Below, piece after piece: positions 37,788 through 46,532 of a DNA stretch of 64,000 bases (position 1 is the stretch's first letter; every line of letters starts with the position of its first letter). Position numbers and translations under genes: made by a program. Origin of the DNA: Tersicoccus sp. Bi-70 (GTDB taxonomy: Bacteria > Actinomycetota > Actinomycetes > Actinomycetales > Micrococcaceae); contig NZ_MIEU01000002.1 in assembly GCF_001968825.1 (NCBI RefSeq), positions 682,001-746,000 on the forward strand, written 5' to 3'. Under the pieces are notes generated by a model. The model made no database searches, was not told the DNA's origin, and saw only the letters and a program-made list of their open reading frames with translations.

Positions 37788-38678
37788 GTGACCCCCACGC
37801 ATCAGCACCAGCACCAGCACTCTGGCGACCACCACGCCCACCACGACGAGATGACCGAGGAGCAGTGGGGTGAGCTCCTCGACCTGGACGCCGACGTCCT
37901 CGCCGGCGCCTTTGCTGCCCTCGTCGCGGAGCTGCCCGTCCCGCGGTCTCCCGAGCGCATCGTGGACCTCGGCACCGGGACCGGCGTCGGTACCTTCGCC
38001 CTCCTCACCCGATTCCCGGACGCCCACGTGACGGCCGTCGACGTCTCCGCCGAGAACCTGCGCCGACTGCAGGAGAACGCCCGGGCTCGCGGCCTGGGGG
38101 ACCGGGTGCACACCGTTGAGGCGGACCTGGACGCGGACTGGCCGGATCTGGCCGCCTCCGGGGCGCCGGACCTGGTGTGGGCGTCCGCGTCCCTTCACCA
38201 CCTGGCCGACCCCGCCGTCGCGCTGGGCCGGATCCGGGACCTGCTCGCCCCCGGCGGCCTGTTCACCCTCGTCGAGCTCACCGACTTCCCGCGGTTCCTG
38301 CCGGCGGACGCGCCCGCGGAGCGGCCCGGTCTGGAGGAGCGGTGCCACGAGGCGATCGCCCGGGTCAACGCCGCGCACGTGCCGCATCTCGGGTTGGACT
38401 GGCAGTCCGCGCTGACCGCCGCCGGCTTCACCGTGGCGGCACACCGGGACGTCGCCATGAGCGTCGCCTGGGCGGAGAGTCCCTCGGTGGGCCGGTACGC
38501 GCTCGGCACCCTCCGGCGGATCAGGCAGACCGCCGGGGACCAGCTGGCGGCCGAGGACCTGGCGGCGCTGGACCGGCTGATCGACGCCGACGGGCCAGGA
38601 AGCATCCTGCGCCGGGACGACGTCGTGGTGCGCACCGAGCGGCAGGTGTGGGTGGCGTCGACTCCCGTGCCGGCCTGA
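37788..38678 (+). CDS. Class I SAM-dependent methyltransferase with His-rich N-terminus
   Basis: A 296-residue methyltransferase: motif I VDLGTGTGVGTFALL (about 59-73), AVDVSAENL, motif IV DLVWASASLHHLADP and LAPGGLFTLVELTDFPRF. The first 25 residues are extremely His-rich (HQHQHQHSGDHHAHHDE), a probable metal-binding tail that is not part of the fold. GTG 37788 has TACCGT 6 nt upstream (leaderless), so the His tail is translated if this start is right. Substrate unknown. Confidence 0.87.
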   Translation: MTPTHQHQHQHSGDHHAHHDEMTEEQWGELLDLDADVLAGAFAALVAELPVPRSPERIVDLGTGTGVGTFALLTRFPDAHVTAVDVSAENLRRLQENARARGLGDRVHTVEADLDADWPDLAASGAPDLVWASASLHHLADPAVALGRIRDLLAPGGLFTLVELTDFPRFLPADAPAERPGLEERCHEAIARVNAAHVPHLGLDWQSALTAAGFTVAAHRDVAMSVAWAESPSVGRYALGTLRRIRQTAGDQLAAEDLAALDRLIDADGPGSILRRDDVVVRTERQVWVASTPVPA

Positions 38679-38784
38679 CGACTCCCGACCCGGCTCCTCG
38701 ACGCACCCTCCGCCCGCCTCCCCGGCCGACACGGAGCGGACGTCACCGACCGGCCGGGTGAGACGTACGTCACCGGCCGGGGCT

Positions 38785-38790
38785 TATGGT
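38785..38790 (+). promoter_or_regulatory. -10 element of phosphoesterase gene 1
   Basis: TATGGT aligns with TACGGT (40641-40646) of the second gene when the two upstream regions are matched (shared words GCGCAGGT and GCCTCGCGCC follow both). GTCACC words at 38742 and 38769 precede it, one in the -35 position. Confidence 0.45.
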
Positions 38791-38893
38791 GGCGGTGCGC
38801 AGGTTCTCGCCTCGCGCCCGGGCCGGGCTCACCGGAACCGGTGACGGGTCCCGGCCGATCGGCGCCGGGACCGACATGATTGCTGGGGTCATC

Positions 38894-40570
38894 ATGAAGC
38901 AACGAACTCACCGCTCCGTGGCACGACGCGTCGCCGCCGCGTCCGCGGCCACCGCCGTCGCCGCCTCCACCGTCCTGACCGGTGTCCTCGGTGTCGGCGT
39001 GAGCAGCGCGGTCGCCGGCGGGGCGGCGTCGCCCACCACCACGCCGATCAAGCACCTCGTGGTGATCTTCGGGGAGAACGTCTCCTTCGACCACTACTTC
39101 GCCACCTACCCGAAGGCCGCGAACACACCGGGGGAGAAGCTGCAGGGCACGGCCGTCGCGGCGCCCCGTTTCACCGCGGCGCGCACCACCCCCACCGGCA
39201 TCGCCACCCTGGCGCGCGACCGCCTGCTGGCCCCGACCAATCCCAACGCCGTCCAGCCGGCTCGCCTCGCGCCGTCCCAGGCCGTCACGTGCGACCAGGA
39301 CCACGAGTACACGGCGGAGCAGAAGGCCTACAACGGCGGCCTGATGAACAAGTTCGTCGAGAACACCAGTCGCGACGCGTGCGGGCCGAACCAGTACGGG
39401 CGGCCCGGGCTGACCATGGACTACTACGACGGCAACACCGTGACCGGTCTGTGGAACTACGCGCAGCACTACGCGATGAGCGACAACCACTTCGGCACCA
39501 CCTTCGGTCCCTCCACCCCGGGCGCCCTCAACCTCGTCTCCGGCCAGACGCACGGGGTGCGGGAGTTCACCGCCGCCGGCCGGCCGGTGACGCCGACCGC
39601 GAGCGACTACACGGTCCGGCAGCCCAATGCGTCCGGCGTCGGCACCATGATCAACGACCCCGACCCGCTGTACGACGACTGCTCCAACGCCAGCCACACG
39701 AAGACGGCGAACCTGGCCGCCATGACCGGGAAGAACGTCGGCGACCTGCTCAACGCCCGTGGCGTCTCCTGGGGCTGGTTCCAGGGCGGCTTCGCTCCCA
39801 CCACCGCGGCTCGGGGCACGACGCCGGCCGCGTGCCAGGCCAGCCACCGCAACGCCGCGGGCGCCTCGGTGGTCGACTACTCGCCCCACCACGAGCCGTT
39901 CCAGTACTACGCCTCGACCGCCAACCCGCACCACCTGGCGCCGGCCACCGCCGCCGAGATCGGCCACAACGGTCGCGCCAACCACCAGTACGACCTGAGC
40001 GTCTTCACCCGCGTCGTGAACACCGGCCAGCTCCCGGCGGTCTCGTTCCTGAAGGCGTCGGCCTACCAGGACGGTCACGCCGCGTACTCCGACCCGGTGG
40101 ACGAGCAGCGGTTCATCACGAAGACCATCAACACGGTGCAGCAGTCGAGGAACTGGAAGGACACCGCCGTCGTCGTCGCCTACGACGACTCCGACGGCTG
40201 GTACGACCACGTCGCGGCCGCCGTGAAGAACGCCTCGAACACGTCCGACGACGCCGCCTGGTGCCGCCAGGCCGCCGCGAAGGGGACGCCGATCGCGGGC
40301 GGCTACCAGGATCGCTGCGGTCCCGGGCCGCGGCTGCCGCTGATCGTCGTCTCGCGCTTCGCGAAGCAGAACGTCGTCGACCACACCCCGACCGACCAGG
40401 CCTCGATCCTGCGCTTCATCGAGGACAACTGGATCACCGGCCGGGTCGGTGACGCCTCGGCGGATGCCCGCGCCGGCTCCCTCCGGGCCATGTTCGACTT
40501 CGCGCACCCGCGTCAGGAACAGGTGCTGTTGAACGAGCAGAACGGCACGGTGGCCGCGATCCGTCGCTAG
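38894..40570 (+). CDS. Secreted phosphoesterase (phospholipase C / acid phosphatase family), copy 1
   Basis: A 558-residue phosphoesterase-superfamily protein (the family of bacterial phosphatidylcholine phospholipase C and AcpA acid phosphatase). It has a signal peptide (MKQRTHRSVARRV, hydrophobic stretch, AVAGG), then IKHLVVIFGENVSFDHYFATYP with the conserved metal-binding Glu/Asn, DDSDGWYDHV and TDQASILRFIEDNW. ATG 38894 is chosen because the signal peptide begins there and the surrounding bases match those of copy 2 (GGGGTCA-CATGAAGCAAC). It is followed by a close paralog in the same direction. Likely function: releasing phosphate from organic phosphoesters outside the cell. Confidence 0.92.
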   Translation: MKQRTHRSVARRVAAASAATAVAASTVLTGVLGVGVSSAVAGGAASPTTTPIKHLVVIFGENVSFDHYFATYPKAANTPGEKLQGTAVAAPRFTAARTTPTGIATLARDRLLAPTNPNAVQPARLAPSQAVTCDQDHEYTAEQKAYNGGLMNKFVENTSRDACGPNQYGRPGLTMDYYDGNTVTGLWNYAQHYAMSDNHFGTTFGPSTPGALNLVSGQTHGVREFTAAGRPVTPTASDYTVRQPNASGVGTMINDPDPLYDDCSNASHTKTANLAAMTGKNVGDLLNARGVSWGWFQGGFAPTTAARGTTPAACQASHRNAAGASVVDYSPHHEPFQYYASTANPHHLAPATAAEIGHNGRANHQYDLSVFTRVVNTGQLPAVSFLKASAYQDGHAAYSDPVDEQRFITKTINTVQQSRNWKDTAVVVAYDDSDGWYDHVAAAVKNASNTSDDAAWCRQAAAKGTPIAGGYQDRCGPGPRLPLIVVSRFAKQNVVDHTPTDQASILRFIEDNWITGRVGDASADARAGSLRAMFDFAHPRQEQVLLNEQNGTVAAIRR

Positions 40571-40602
40571 GCGGTGCCGGCGAGGACGGCGCCGAATGGT
40601 TA

Positions 40603-40635
40603 GGCAACCTATCGTTCACCCTCGCGTCACGTCGG
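40603..40635 (+). promoter_or_regulatory. PHO-box-like direct repeats before phosphoesterase gene 2
   Basis: Three consecutive 11-nt units at 40603, 40614 and 40625 read GGCAACC, GTTCACC and CGTCACG in their first seven positions. GTTCACC in 11-nt repeats is the published PhoP binding pattern in Streptomyces. The array ends 5 nt before a -10 box TACGGT (40641-40646), where an activator would sit. This suggests induction under phosphate limitation. Confidence 0.5.
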
Positions 40636-40751
40636 CGTCCTACGGTGTCGGAGCGCAGGTCGTCGCCTCGCGCCACCGGACCGGGAGCACCCGGATCGGC
40701 GACGAGTCCCGGTATCCCGATACCGGACCGGACACGAACCATGGGGTCACC

Positions 40752-42470
40752 ATGAAGCAACTCGCTCACCGCATGAACCCGAGACGGCTCGCCGCCGCCG
40801 CGTCGGCCGTCGTGGTCGCCGGCGCGACCGCCGCCGGTGGCGTCCTCGGCGTCGGGGTCCCGGCCGCCGCGGCCAGCCAGCCCTCCACCGCCACGCCGAT
40901 CAAGCACGTCGTCGTGATCTTCGGGGAGAACGTCTCCTTCGACCACTACTTCGGCACGTACCCGAACGCGGCCAACACGCCCGGTGAGACCCTCCAGGGT
41001 TCCGGTACCCCGGCGGCGACGTTCACGGCCGCACCCGACACCCCGAAGAACATCAACACGCTGGCCAGCGCTGGGCTGCTCGCCCCCAACAACCCCAACA
41101 CCGTGCAGCCGGCCCGGCTCTCGCCGTCCCAGGCCGTCACGTGCGACCAGGACCACGGCTACACGGCCGAGCAGGAGGCCTACCACGGGGGCCTGATGGA
41201 CCAGTTCGTCCAGTACACGAGCCGCGACGCGTGCGGCACGAATCAGTTCGGGCGCCCCGGTCTGACGATGGACTACTACGACGGCAACACCGTCACCGGT
41301 CTGTGGAACTACGCCCAGCACTACGCGATGAGCGACAACCACTTCAGCACCACGTTCGGCCCGTCCACCCCGGGCGCCCTCAACCTGGTGTCCGGGCAGA
41401 CCCACGGCGTCAAGGAGTTCACCGCCACCGGCCAGCCCGTCACGCCGACGGCGAGCGACTACACCGTCCGTCAGCCCGACGCCACCGGCACCGGCACGGT
41501 CATCAACGACCCGGACCCGGTCTACGACGACTGCTCGAACTCGAGCCACACCAAGACGAACACCCTCGCGGGCATGACGGGCCGGAACGTCGGCGACCTG
41601 CTCAACGCCCGGGGCGTCTCGTGGGGCTGGTTCCAGGGCGGCTTCGCCCCGACGACGCCGGCCTCCGGGACCACCCCGGCCGCGTGCCTGGCCAGCCACA
41701 CCAACGCCGCGGGCGCTTCGGTGGTCGACTACTCGCCGCACCACCAGCCGTTCCAGTACTACGCGTCGACCGCCAATCCGCACCACCTGGCCCCGGCCAG
41801 CACCGCGGAGATCGGCCACAACGGACGGGCGAACCACCAGTACGACCTGACGTCGTTCGACTCCGTGGTCAACACCGGCAACCTGCCCGCCGTCTCATTC
41901 CTCAAGGCCGGCGAGTTCCAGGACGGGCACGCCGCCTACTCCGATCCGGTCGACGAGCAGCGCTTCGTCACGAAGACGATCAACACGATCGAGAAGTCGC
42001 CGAACTGGAAGGACACCGCGGTCGTCGTCGCGTACGACGACTCGGACGGCTGGTACGACCACGTCGCGGCGCAGGTCAAGAACGCGTCGAACTCTCCCGA
42101 CGACGCCGCGTGGTGCCAGCAGGCCGCCACCAGGGGCACCCCGATCGCCGGGGGCTACCAGGACCGCTGCGGTCCCGGCCCGCGCCAGCCGCTGATCGTC
42201 GTCTCGCCGTTCGCGAAGCAGAACTTCGTGGACCACACCGAGACCGACCAGGCCTCGATCCTGCGCTTCATCGAGGACAACTGGAGCACCGGGCAGATCG
42301 GTGACGCCTCGGCCGACGCGACCGCCGGATCGCTGTCCGCCATATTCAACTTCCACCACGAGCGGCGCGACCAGGTGCTGCTCGACGAGGAGAACGGCTC
42401 CGTCGCCGCCGTCCTGCACGGCAACCACGGGCACGGCGACAACGGGCACGGCGGTCACCACCACCGCTGA
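40752..42470 (+). CDS. Secreted phosphoesterase (phospholipase C / acid phosphatase family), copy 2
   Basis: A 572-residue paralog of the preceding gene, colinear from IKHVVVIFGENVSFDHYFGTYP through SILRFIEDNWSTGQIGDAS with long identical stretches. It has its own signal peptide (KQLAHRMNPRRLAAAAS, hydrophobic core, AAAAS). It differs by a His/Gly-rich C-terminal tail (HGNHGHGDNGHGGHHHR) that copy 1 lacks, probably metal-binding. ATG 40752 matches the start context of copy 1. It has its own promoter with PHO-box-like repeats and a long terminator hairpin. The pair arose by tandem duplication that included the promoter. Confidence 0.92.
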   Translation: MKQLAHRMNPRRLAAAASAVVVAGATAAGGVLGVGVPAAAASQPSTATPIKHVVVIFGENVSFDHYFGTYPNAANTPGETLQGSGTPAATFTAAPDTPKNINTLASAGLLAPNNPNTVQPARLSPSQAVTCDQDHGYTAEQEAYHGGLMDQFVQYTSRDACGTNQFGRPGLTMDYYDGNTVTGLWNYAQHYAMSDNHFSTTFGPSTPGALNLVSGQTHGVKEFTATGQPVTPTASDYTVRQPDATGTGTVINDPDPVYDDCSNSSHTKTNTLAGMTGRNVGDLLNARGVSWGWFQGGFAPTTPASGTTPAACLASHTNAAGASVVDYSPHHQPFQYYASTANPHHLAPASTAEIGHNGRANHQYDLTSFDSVVNTGNLPAVSFLKAGEFQDGHAAYSDPVDEQRFVTKTINTIEKSPNWKDTAVVVAYDDSDGWYDHVAAQVKNASNSPDDAAWCQQAATRGTPIAGGYQDRCGPGPRQPLIVVSPFAKQNFVDHTETDQASILRFIEDNWSTGQIGDASADATAGSLSAIFNFHHERRDQVLLDEENGSVAAVLHGNHGHGDNGHGGHHHR

Positions 42471-42476
42471 CCCCGA

Positions 42477-42508
42477 TTCGACAGCAGCACCGGTTCGACA
42501 GCAGCACC
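42477..42508. repeat. 15-bp tandem direct repeat
   Basis: TTCGACAGCAGCACC occurs at 42477-42491 and 42494-42508, separated by GG, between phosphoesterase 2 and its terminator. Confidence 0.7.
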
Positions 42509-42509
42509 A

Positions 42510-42555
42510 GCGCGAGGGGCTGCAGCGGGAATCATCCCGCTGCAGCCCCTCGCGC
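42510..42555 (+). terminator. Long terminator hairpin after phosphoesterase 2
   Basis: A 21-bp perfect stem (42510-42530 with 42535-42555) closed by ATCA, 39 nt after the stop. It is among the longest hairpins in the window and has no T run. Confidence 0.75.
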
Positions 42556-42610
42556 GTGCTGCGGCCGGGGTGAGAGTCTCGGGCCGCTGCGGCGGCCTTA
42601 CGATGCCGGT

Positions 42611-43363
42611 ATGCCCGTCACCGTCGCGCAGATCCGCCGCTACCCGGTCAAGTCCATGGCGGGGGAGTACCTCGACGCGGTCGAGCTCGACGCGCGGGGC
42701 CTGACCGGTGACCGCTGGTACGCCGTCGAGGACGGTGCCGGTCACTTCGCCTCGGGCAAGAACACCCGGCGGTTCCGGCGTCACGACGAGGTGTTCGCCT
42801 ATCGCGCGACCACCACGGCCGACGGCGTGGCGGTGACCCACGAGGACGGGTCGTCCTGGCTCGCCGGCGATCCGGCGCTGGACGACCACCTGACCGCGGC
42901 CTTCGGTGAACTTGTGCGGGTCGAGGGGGAGTCGACCGTCCCGCACGCCGACGACGGCGCCGTCTCCCTGATCGGCTCGGCCACGCTGCACTGGTGCGAG
43001 ACGGAGCTGGGTGTCGACGCCGACCCGCGCCGGCTCCGGGTGAACCTCGTCCTCGAAACGGACGAGCCGTTCGTCGAGGAGAGCTGGGTGGGCCGCACGC
43101 TGCGCGTCGGTGCCACGACCCTCCGGGTGGTCGCCCGGATCGAACGGTGCCGCACCATCGACGTCGCCCAGGACGGCGCGGACGCCCGACACCGGTGGCT
43201 CAAACCGCTCGGGACGACCCGAGACCTGTGCATGGGCGTCTATGCCGAGGTGCTGGAGCCGGGCGGGCTGCGGGTGGGCGATGACGTGACCGTCCGGGCC
43301 GATACCGGGCACGCCGCCGCTCCCGCCGACACCGACGTGGTCGTCGAGCAGCCCACCGGCTGA
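42611..43363 (+). CDS. MOSC domain-containing protein
   Basis: A 250-residue protein with an N-terminal MOSC_N beta-barrel (VTVAQIRRYPVKSMAGEYLDAVELDARGL) and a MOSC domain ending in IERCRTIDVAQDG...LCMGVYAEVLEPG; the Cys of ERC and RDLC are in the expected places for a molybdenum-cofactor sulfide carrier. Exact role unknown; related proteins reduce N-hydroxylated compounds. ATG 42611 has TACGAT at 42599-42604, 6 nt upstream (leaderless). Confidence 0.92.
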   Translation: MPVTVAQIRRYPVKSMAGEYLDAVELDARGLTGDRWYAVEDGAGHFASGKNTRRFRRHDEVFAYRATTTADGVAVTHEDGSSWLAGDPALDDHLTAAFGELVRVEGESTVPHADDGAVSLIGSATLHWCETELGVDADPRRLRVNLVLETDEPFVEESWVGRTLRVGATTLRVVARIERCRTIDVAQDGADARHRWLKPLGTTRDLCMGVYAEVLEPGGLRVGDDVTVRADTGHAAAPADTDVVVEQPTG

Positions 43364-43396
43364 CCGGGCCTCGGCTCGATCAGTCGGAGAGCGGCC

Positions 43397-44002
43397 TCAC
43401 CCCGGGTGCGGCCGGAAGATCTCCCGGGCCTCCCGCAGCGCGTAGTAGACGATGACGAGGCCCGCGACCGGGTCCGCCCACCACCACCCGAGCACCGCGT
43501 CGGCGGTCACCCCGATCAGGACGGCGACGGCGAGCAACGCGTCGATCAGGGTGACCCGTGCCTCGGTGCGCAGGACGGGGTTGTCCAGGGCCCGGCCGAC
43601 CCGGCCCTTCAGCGAGGCGAGCACGACCATGGACACCGCCGTCACCGCGGTCCAGGCGATGCCGCCGGGGCTCGGTTCGGGCCGGTGCGCCGTCACGAGG
43701 GCGATCACCGACTGGACCAGCAACCAGGCGGCCAGCGCGACGAAGGCCCCGCCGATGAGCTTGAGGGCGCGCTCTCTCCGTGCCTCACCGGACCCGGAGA
43801 GCTCCCACAGCACCACCGCACTCGCCCCGATCTCGATCAGCGAGTCCAGGCCGAACCCGGCCAGGGCGGTGGAGGAGGAGCGAAACGCCAGGACCGCGAG
43901 CACCGCGACGCCGACGACGTTCCAGGCGAGCGTGATCCACTCGAGGACGAAGCCGGCCCGCAGGTCGGAGGAGAACCGCGTCGCACGCTGCATGCTCACC
44001 AT
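43397..44002 (-). CDS. Cation-efflux-like membrane protein (short CDF type)
   Basis: A 201-residue protein with about six membrane segments that resembles the transmembrane domain of cation diffusion facilitators (GFGLDSLIEIGASAVVLWEL; TLIDALLAVAVLIGVTADAVLGWWWADPVAG). It lacks the cytoplasmic C-terminal domain, and the His of both HxxxD metal motifs is not visible, so zinc transport is doubtful. ATG 44002 and ATG 43993 are both possible starts. Convergent with MOSC. Confidence 0.75.
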   Translation of the reverse strand: MVSMQRATRFSSDLRAGFVLEWITLAWNVVGVAVLAVLAFRSSSTALAGFGLDSLIEIGASAVVLWELSGSGEARRERALKLIGGAFVALAAWLLVQSVIALVTAHRPEPSPGGIAWTAVTAVSMVVLASLKGRVGRALDNPVLRTEARVTLIDALLAVAVLIGVTADAVLGWWWADPVAGLVIVYYALREAREIFRPHPG

Positions 44003-44061
44003 GGTGCCGGATGCGCACCGGTGCCGCCGTCAGCGGCGGTGCCGCGCCTCGACCTCCGCGC

Positions 44062-44739
44062 TCACTGGCCGTACACGTGCTGGTAGCGGGCGAACAGGGA
44101 GTCGACGTCGGCCGCGTCGATGGGCACCGGGGTGCCGAGCTGCCGGGCCAGGTGCATCGTGCGGGCGATGTCCTCGACCATCACGGCGGCCTTGACGGCG
44201 TCGCGCGCGTCCGTGCCGATGGTGAACGGTCCGTGATTGGCCATCAGCACCGCGCGCGAGCGGGACTCGCGCAGCGTCTCGACGATGCCGCGGCCGATCG
44301 AGTCGTCGCCGATGAGCGCGAAAGGGCCGATCGGGATCTCGCCGCCGAACTCGTCGGCGATCATCGTCAGCGCGCAGGGGATGGGTTCGCGGCACGCGGC
44401 CCAGGCCGTCGCGTAGTCCGAGTGGGTGTGAACGACGCCGCCCACCTCGGGCATGTGCCGATACACGTAGGCATGGGCGGCGGTGTCCGAGGACGGTTTG
44501 CGGTCGCCCTCCACGAGGTTGCCGTCCAGGTCGCAGACGACCATCGAGGCGGGGGTGATGTCGTCGTAGGACACTCCGGAAGGCTTGATCACCAGCAGGT
44601 CGGCACCGGGAACCCGGGCCGACACGTTGCCGGCGGTCCAGACGACGAGGTTGTTGCGGGGGAGTTCGGCATGCAGGGCGGCGACGCTCTCCTTGAGCTC
44701 GTCCACCGTGCGGTGCAGCGATGAGGGGATGCCGGACAT
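44062..44739 (-). CDS. araD: L-ribulose-5-phosphate 4-epimerase
   Basis: A class II aldolase-fold epimerase, 225 residues, converting L-ribulose 5-phosphate to D-xylulose 5-phosphate. Zinc His ligands are in VVHTHSDYATAWAA and a later His in YQHVYGQ; substrate loops WTAGNVSARV and IKPSGVSYDD. ATG 44739 has AAGGAGG upstream on the minus strand. It is divergent from araB with an AraR operator between. The arabinose set here is complete for isomerase, kinase and epimerase; no transporter is in the window. Confidence 0.95.
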   Translation of the reverse strand: MSGIPSSLHRTVDELKESVAALHAELPRNNLVVWTAGNVSARVPGADLLVIKPSGVSYDDITPASMVVCDLDGNLVEGDRKPSSDTAAHAYVYRHMPEVGGVVHTHSDYATAWAACREPIPCALTMIADEFGGEIPIGPFALIGDDSIGRGIVETLRESRSRAVLMANHGPFTIGTDARDAVKAAVMVEDIARTMHLARQLGTPVPIDAADVDSLFARYQHVYGQ

Positions 44740-44831
44740 GGTCGGGGGACCTCCTTGTTCCCGTTCCGCTCGATGCCGTCGTGCGGCGCTCGCGCGGTCC
44801 GGACTGGCGATTCGACGTGGTGCGGATCACT

Positions 44832-44847
44832 ATGTTACCGGTAACAT
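44832..44847. promoter_or_regulatory. AraR operator between araD and araB
   Basis: ATGTTACCGGTAACAT, a perfect 16-bp palindrome of LacI-operator style (central CG), 93 nt from the araD start and 48 nt from araB. The same 14-bp core occurs upstream of araA at 49203-49216. Confidence 0.85.
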
Positions 44848-44894
44848 CGACGACGGACCACTGCCAGACCCGTCGGATCGGAACAGGAGCCGCC

Positions 44895-46517
44895 ATGTCC
44901 ACTCATCCCCAGCAGCCCTCGGCCCAACCGGCGAGCGCGGCGGAGACCATCCGTGCGCGCCGGACCTCGCTCGGCATCGAGCTCGGCTCCACCCGGATCA
45001 AGGCCGTGCTGATCGGCCCCGATCACGCGACCCTCGCCACGGGCGTGCACGACTGGGAGAACGAGTACGTCGACCGGGTCTGGACCTACTCCGAGGACGC
45101 GATCTGGTCCGGCCTGCAGGACTGCTTCTCGTCCCTGGCCGCCGACGTCCGCCGCCGCCACGGCGTCCAGCTCACCGGCGTCGGCTCCCTCGGCGTCTCC
45201 GCCATGATGCACGGCTACCTCCCGTTCGGCGCCGACGACGAGCTGCTCGTGCCGTTCCGCACCTGGCGGAACACCTCCACCGGCCGCGCCGCCGACGAGT
45301 TGAGCGAACTCTTCGGCGTCCACCTGCCGGTGCGCTGGAGCATCGCCCACCTGCACCAGGCCCTGCTGGACGACGAGCCGCACGTCGGGCGGATCGCCCG
45401 GCTGACCACCCTGGCCGGGTACGTCCACTGGCGCCTGTCCGGGGAGTTCGTGCTCGGGGTCGGCGACGCGAGCGGCATGTTCCCGATCGATGCGGCGACG
45501 GGCACCTGGGACGAGGCCCGGATGGACCGCTACGAGCAGCACATCGCGTCGCGGGCGACGCCCTGGTCGCTGCGCGGCCTCCTCCCGACCGTGCTGCCGG
45601 CCGGACACCGGGCCGGCGTGCTCACCGCTCACGGCGCCGCCCTGCTCGACTCCAGCGGCACCCTCGAGGCCGGTGCGCCGATGGCGCCCCCGGAGGGCGA
45701 CGCGGGCACCGGGATGGTCGCCACCAACGCCGTCGCCCCCGGGACCGGCCACGTCAGCGCGGGCACGTCGATCTTCGCGATGATCGTGCTGAACGAGCCG
45801 CTGTCCCGCGTCCACGACGACATCGACGTCGTCACCACCCCCGCGGGGGAGCCGGTGGCGATGGTGCACTGCAACAACGGCGCGAGCGAGCTCTCCACGT
45901 GGGCGAGCCTCTTCGGCGAGTTCGCGACGCTCGCCGGGCCCGGGCTGGACAGCTCCCGCGTGTACGAGCTGCTGTTCGAGGCGGCCGGCCGCGGTGCCGC
46001 CGACGCGGGCGGCCTGCTCGCCTACAACTTCCTCTCGGGCGAGCACAATCTCGGTCTCGACGAGGGCCGGCCGATGGTCGTGCGCGGCCCCGACAGCGAG
46101 CTCACCCTCGCCAACCTCATCCGGGCCGAGCTGTACGCCGTCTTCGGCGCCCTGCGGATGGGCATGGACTCCCTCGCCGAGGAGCACGTCGAGATCACGA
46201 CGCTGCTCGCCCAGGGCGGCCTTTTCCAGACGAAGCAGGTGGCGCAGCGCCTCCTCGCCGGTGCCTTGAAGGTGCCGGTCAGCGTCGGGGACACGGCGGC
46301 CGAGGGCGGAGCGTGGGGGATGGCGGTGCTCGCCGCCTTCGCCGCCACGGACACGGCCGGCACGTCGCTCGCCGAGCACCTGGCGGACACCGTGTTCCGC
46401 GACCTCGAGCTGGTCACCGTCCAGCCGGACCCGGACGACGTCGCCGGCTTCGACGCCTGGCTGGAGCGCTTCGTGCGCGGCCTCGCGATCGAGAAGGCGG
46501 CGGTCGAGCACAGCTGA
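44895..46517 (+). CDS. araB: L-ribulokinase (FGGY family)
   Basis: An FGGY carbohydrate kinase of 540 residues: N-terminal phosphate loop LGIELGSTRIKAVLIG (about 27-42), substrate region GVSAMMHGYLPFG, and second ATP-binding part LAQGGLFQTKQVAQRLLAGAL. Between araD and araR it is best read as the kinase of arabinose catabolism, although its sequence is closer in style to xylulokinase-like FGGY proteins than to E. coli AraB. ATG 44895 has AGGAGC upstream. Convergent with araR (15 nt apart). Confidence 0.88.
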   Translation: MSTHPQQPSAQPASAAETIRARRTSLGIELGSTRIKAVLIGPDHATLATGVHDWENEYVDRVWTYSEDAIWSGLQDCFSSLAADVRRRHGVQLTGVGSLGVSAMMHGYLPFGADDELLVPFRTWRNTSTGRAADELSELFGVHLPVRWSIAHLHQALLDDEPHVGRIARLTTLAGYVHWRLSGEFVLGVGDASGMFPIDAATGTWDEARMDRYEQHIASRATPWSLRGLLPTVLPAGHRAGVLTAHGAALLDSSGTLEAGAPMAPPEGDAGTGMVATNAVAPGTGHVSAGTSIFAMIVLNEPLSRVHDDIDVVTTPAGEPVAMVHCNNGASELSTWASLFGEFATLAGPGLDSSRVYELLFEAAGRGAADAGGLLAYNFLSGEHNLGLDEGRPMVVRGPDSELTLANLIRAELYAVFGALRMGMDSLAEEHVEITTLLAQGGLFQTKQVAQRLLAGALKVPVSVGDTAAEGGAWGMAVLAAFAATDTAGTSLAEHLADTVFRDLELVTVQPDPDDVAGFDAWLERFVRGLAIEKAAVEHS

Positions 46518-46532
46518 GCGGTGCGGAGTCCC

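Noticed and set aside
40598-40613. TTAGGCAACCTA considered as an iron box (DtxR/IdeR operator).
   Set aside because: It lacks the full 19-bp symmetry of the iron box, and the same bases fit better as the first unit of an 11-nt PHO-box-like repeat in front of a phosphoesterase.
46518-46532. A terminator between araB and araR.
   Set aside because: Only 15 nt separate the convergent stops and no stem of useful length is visible.
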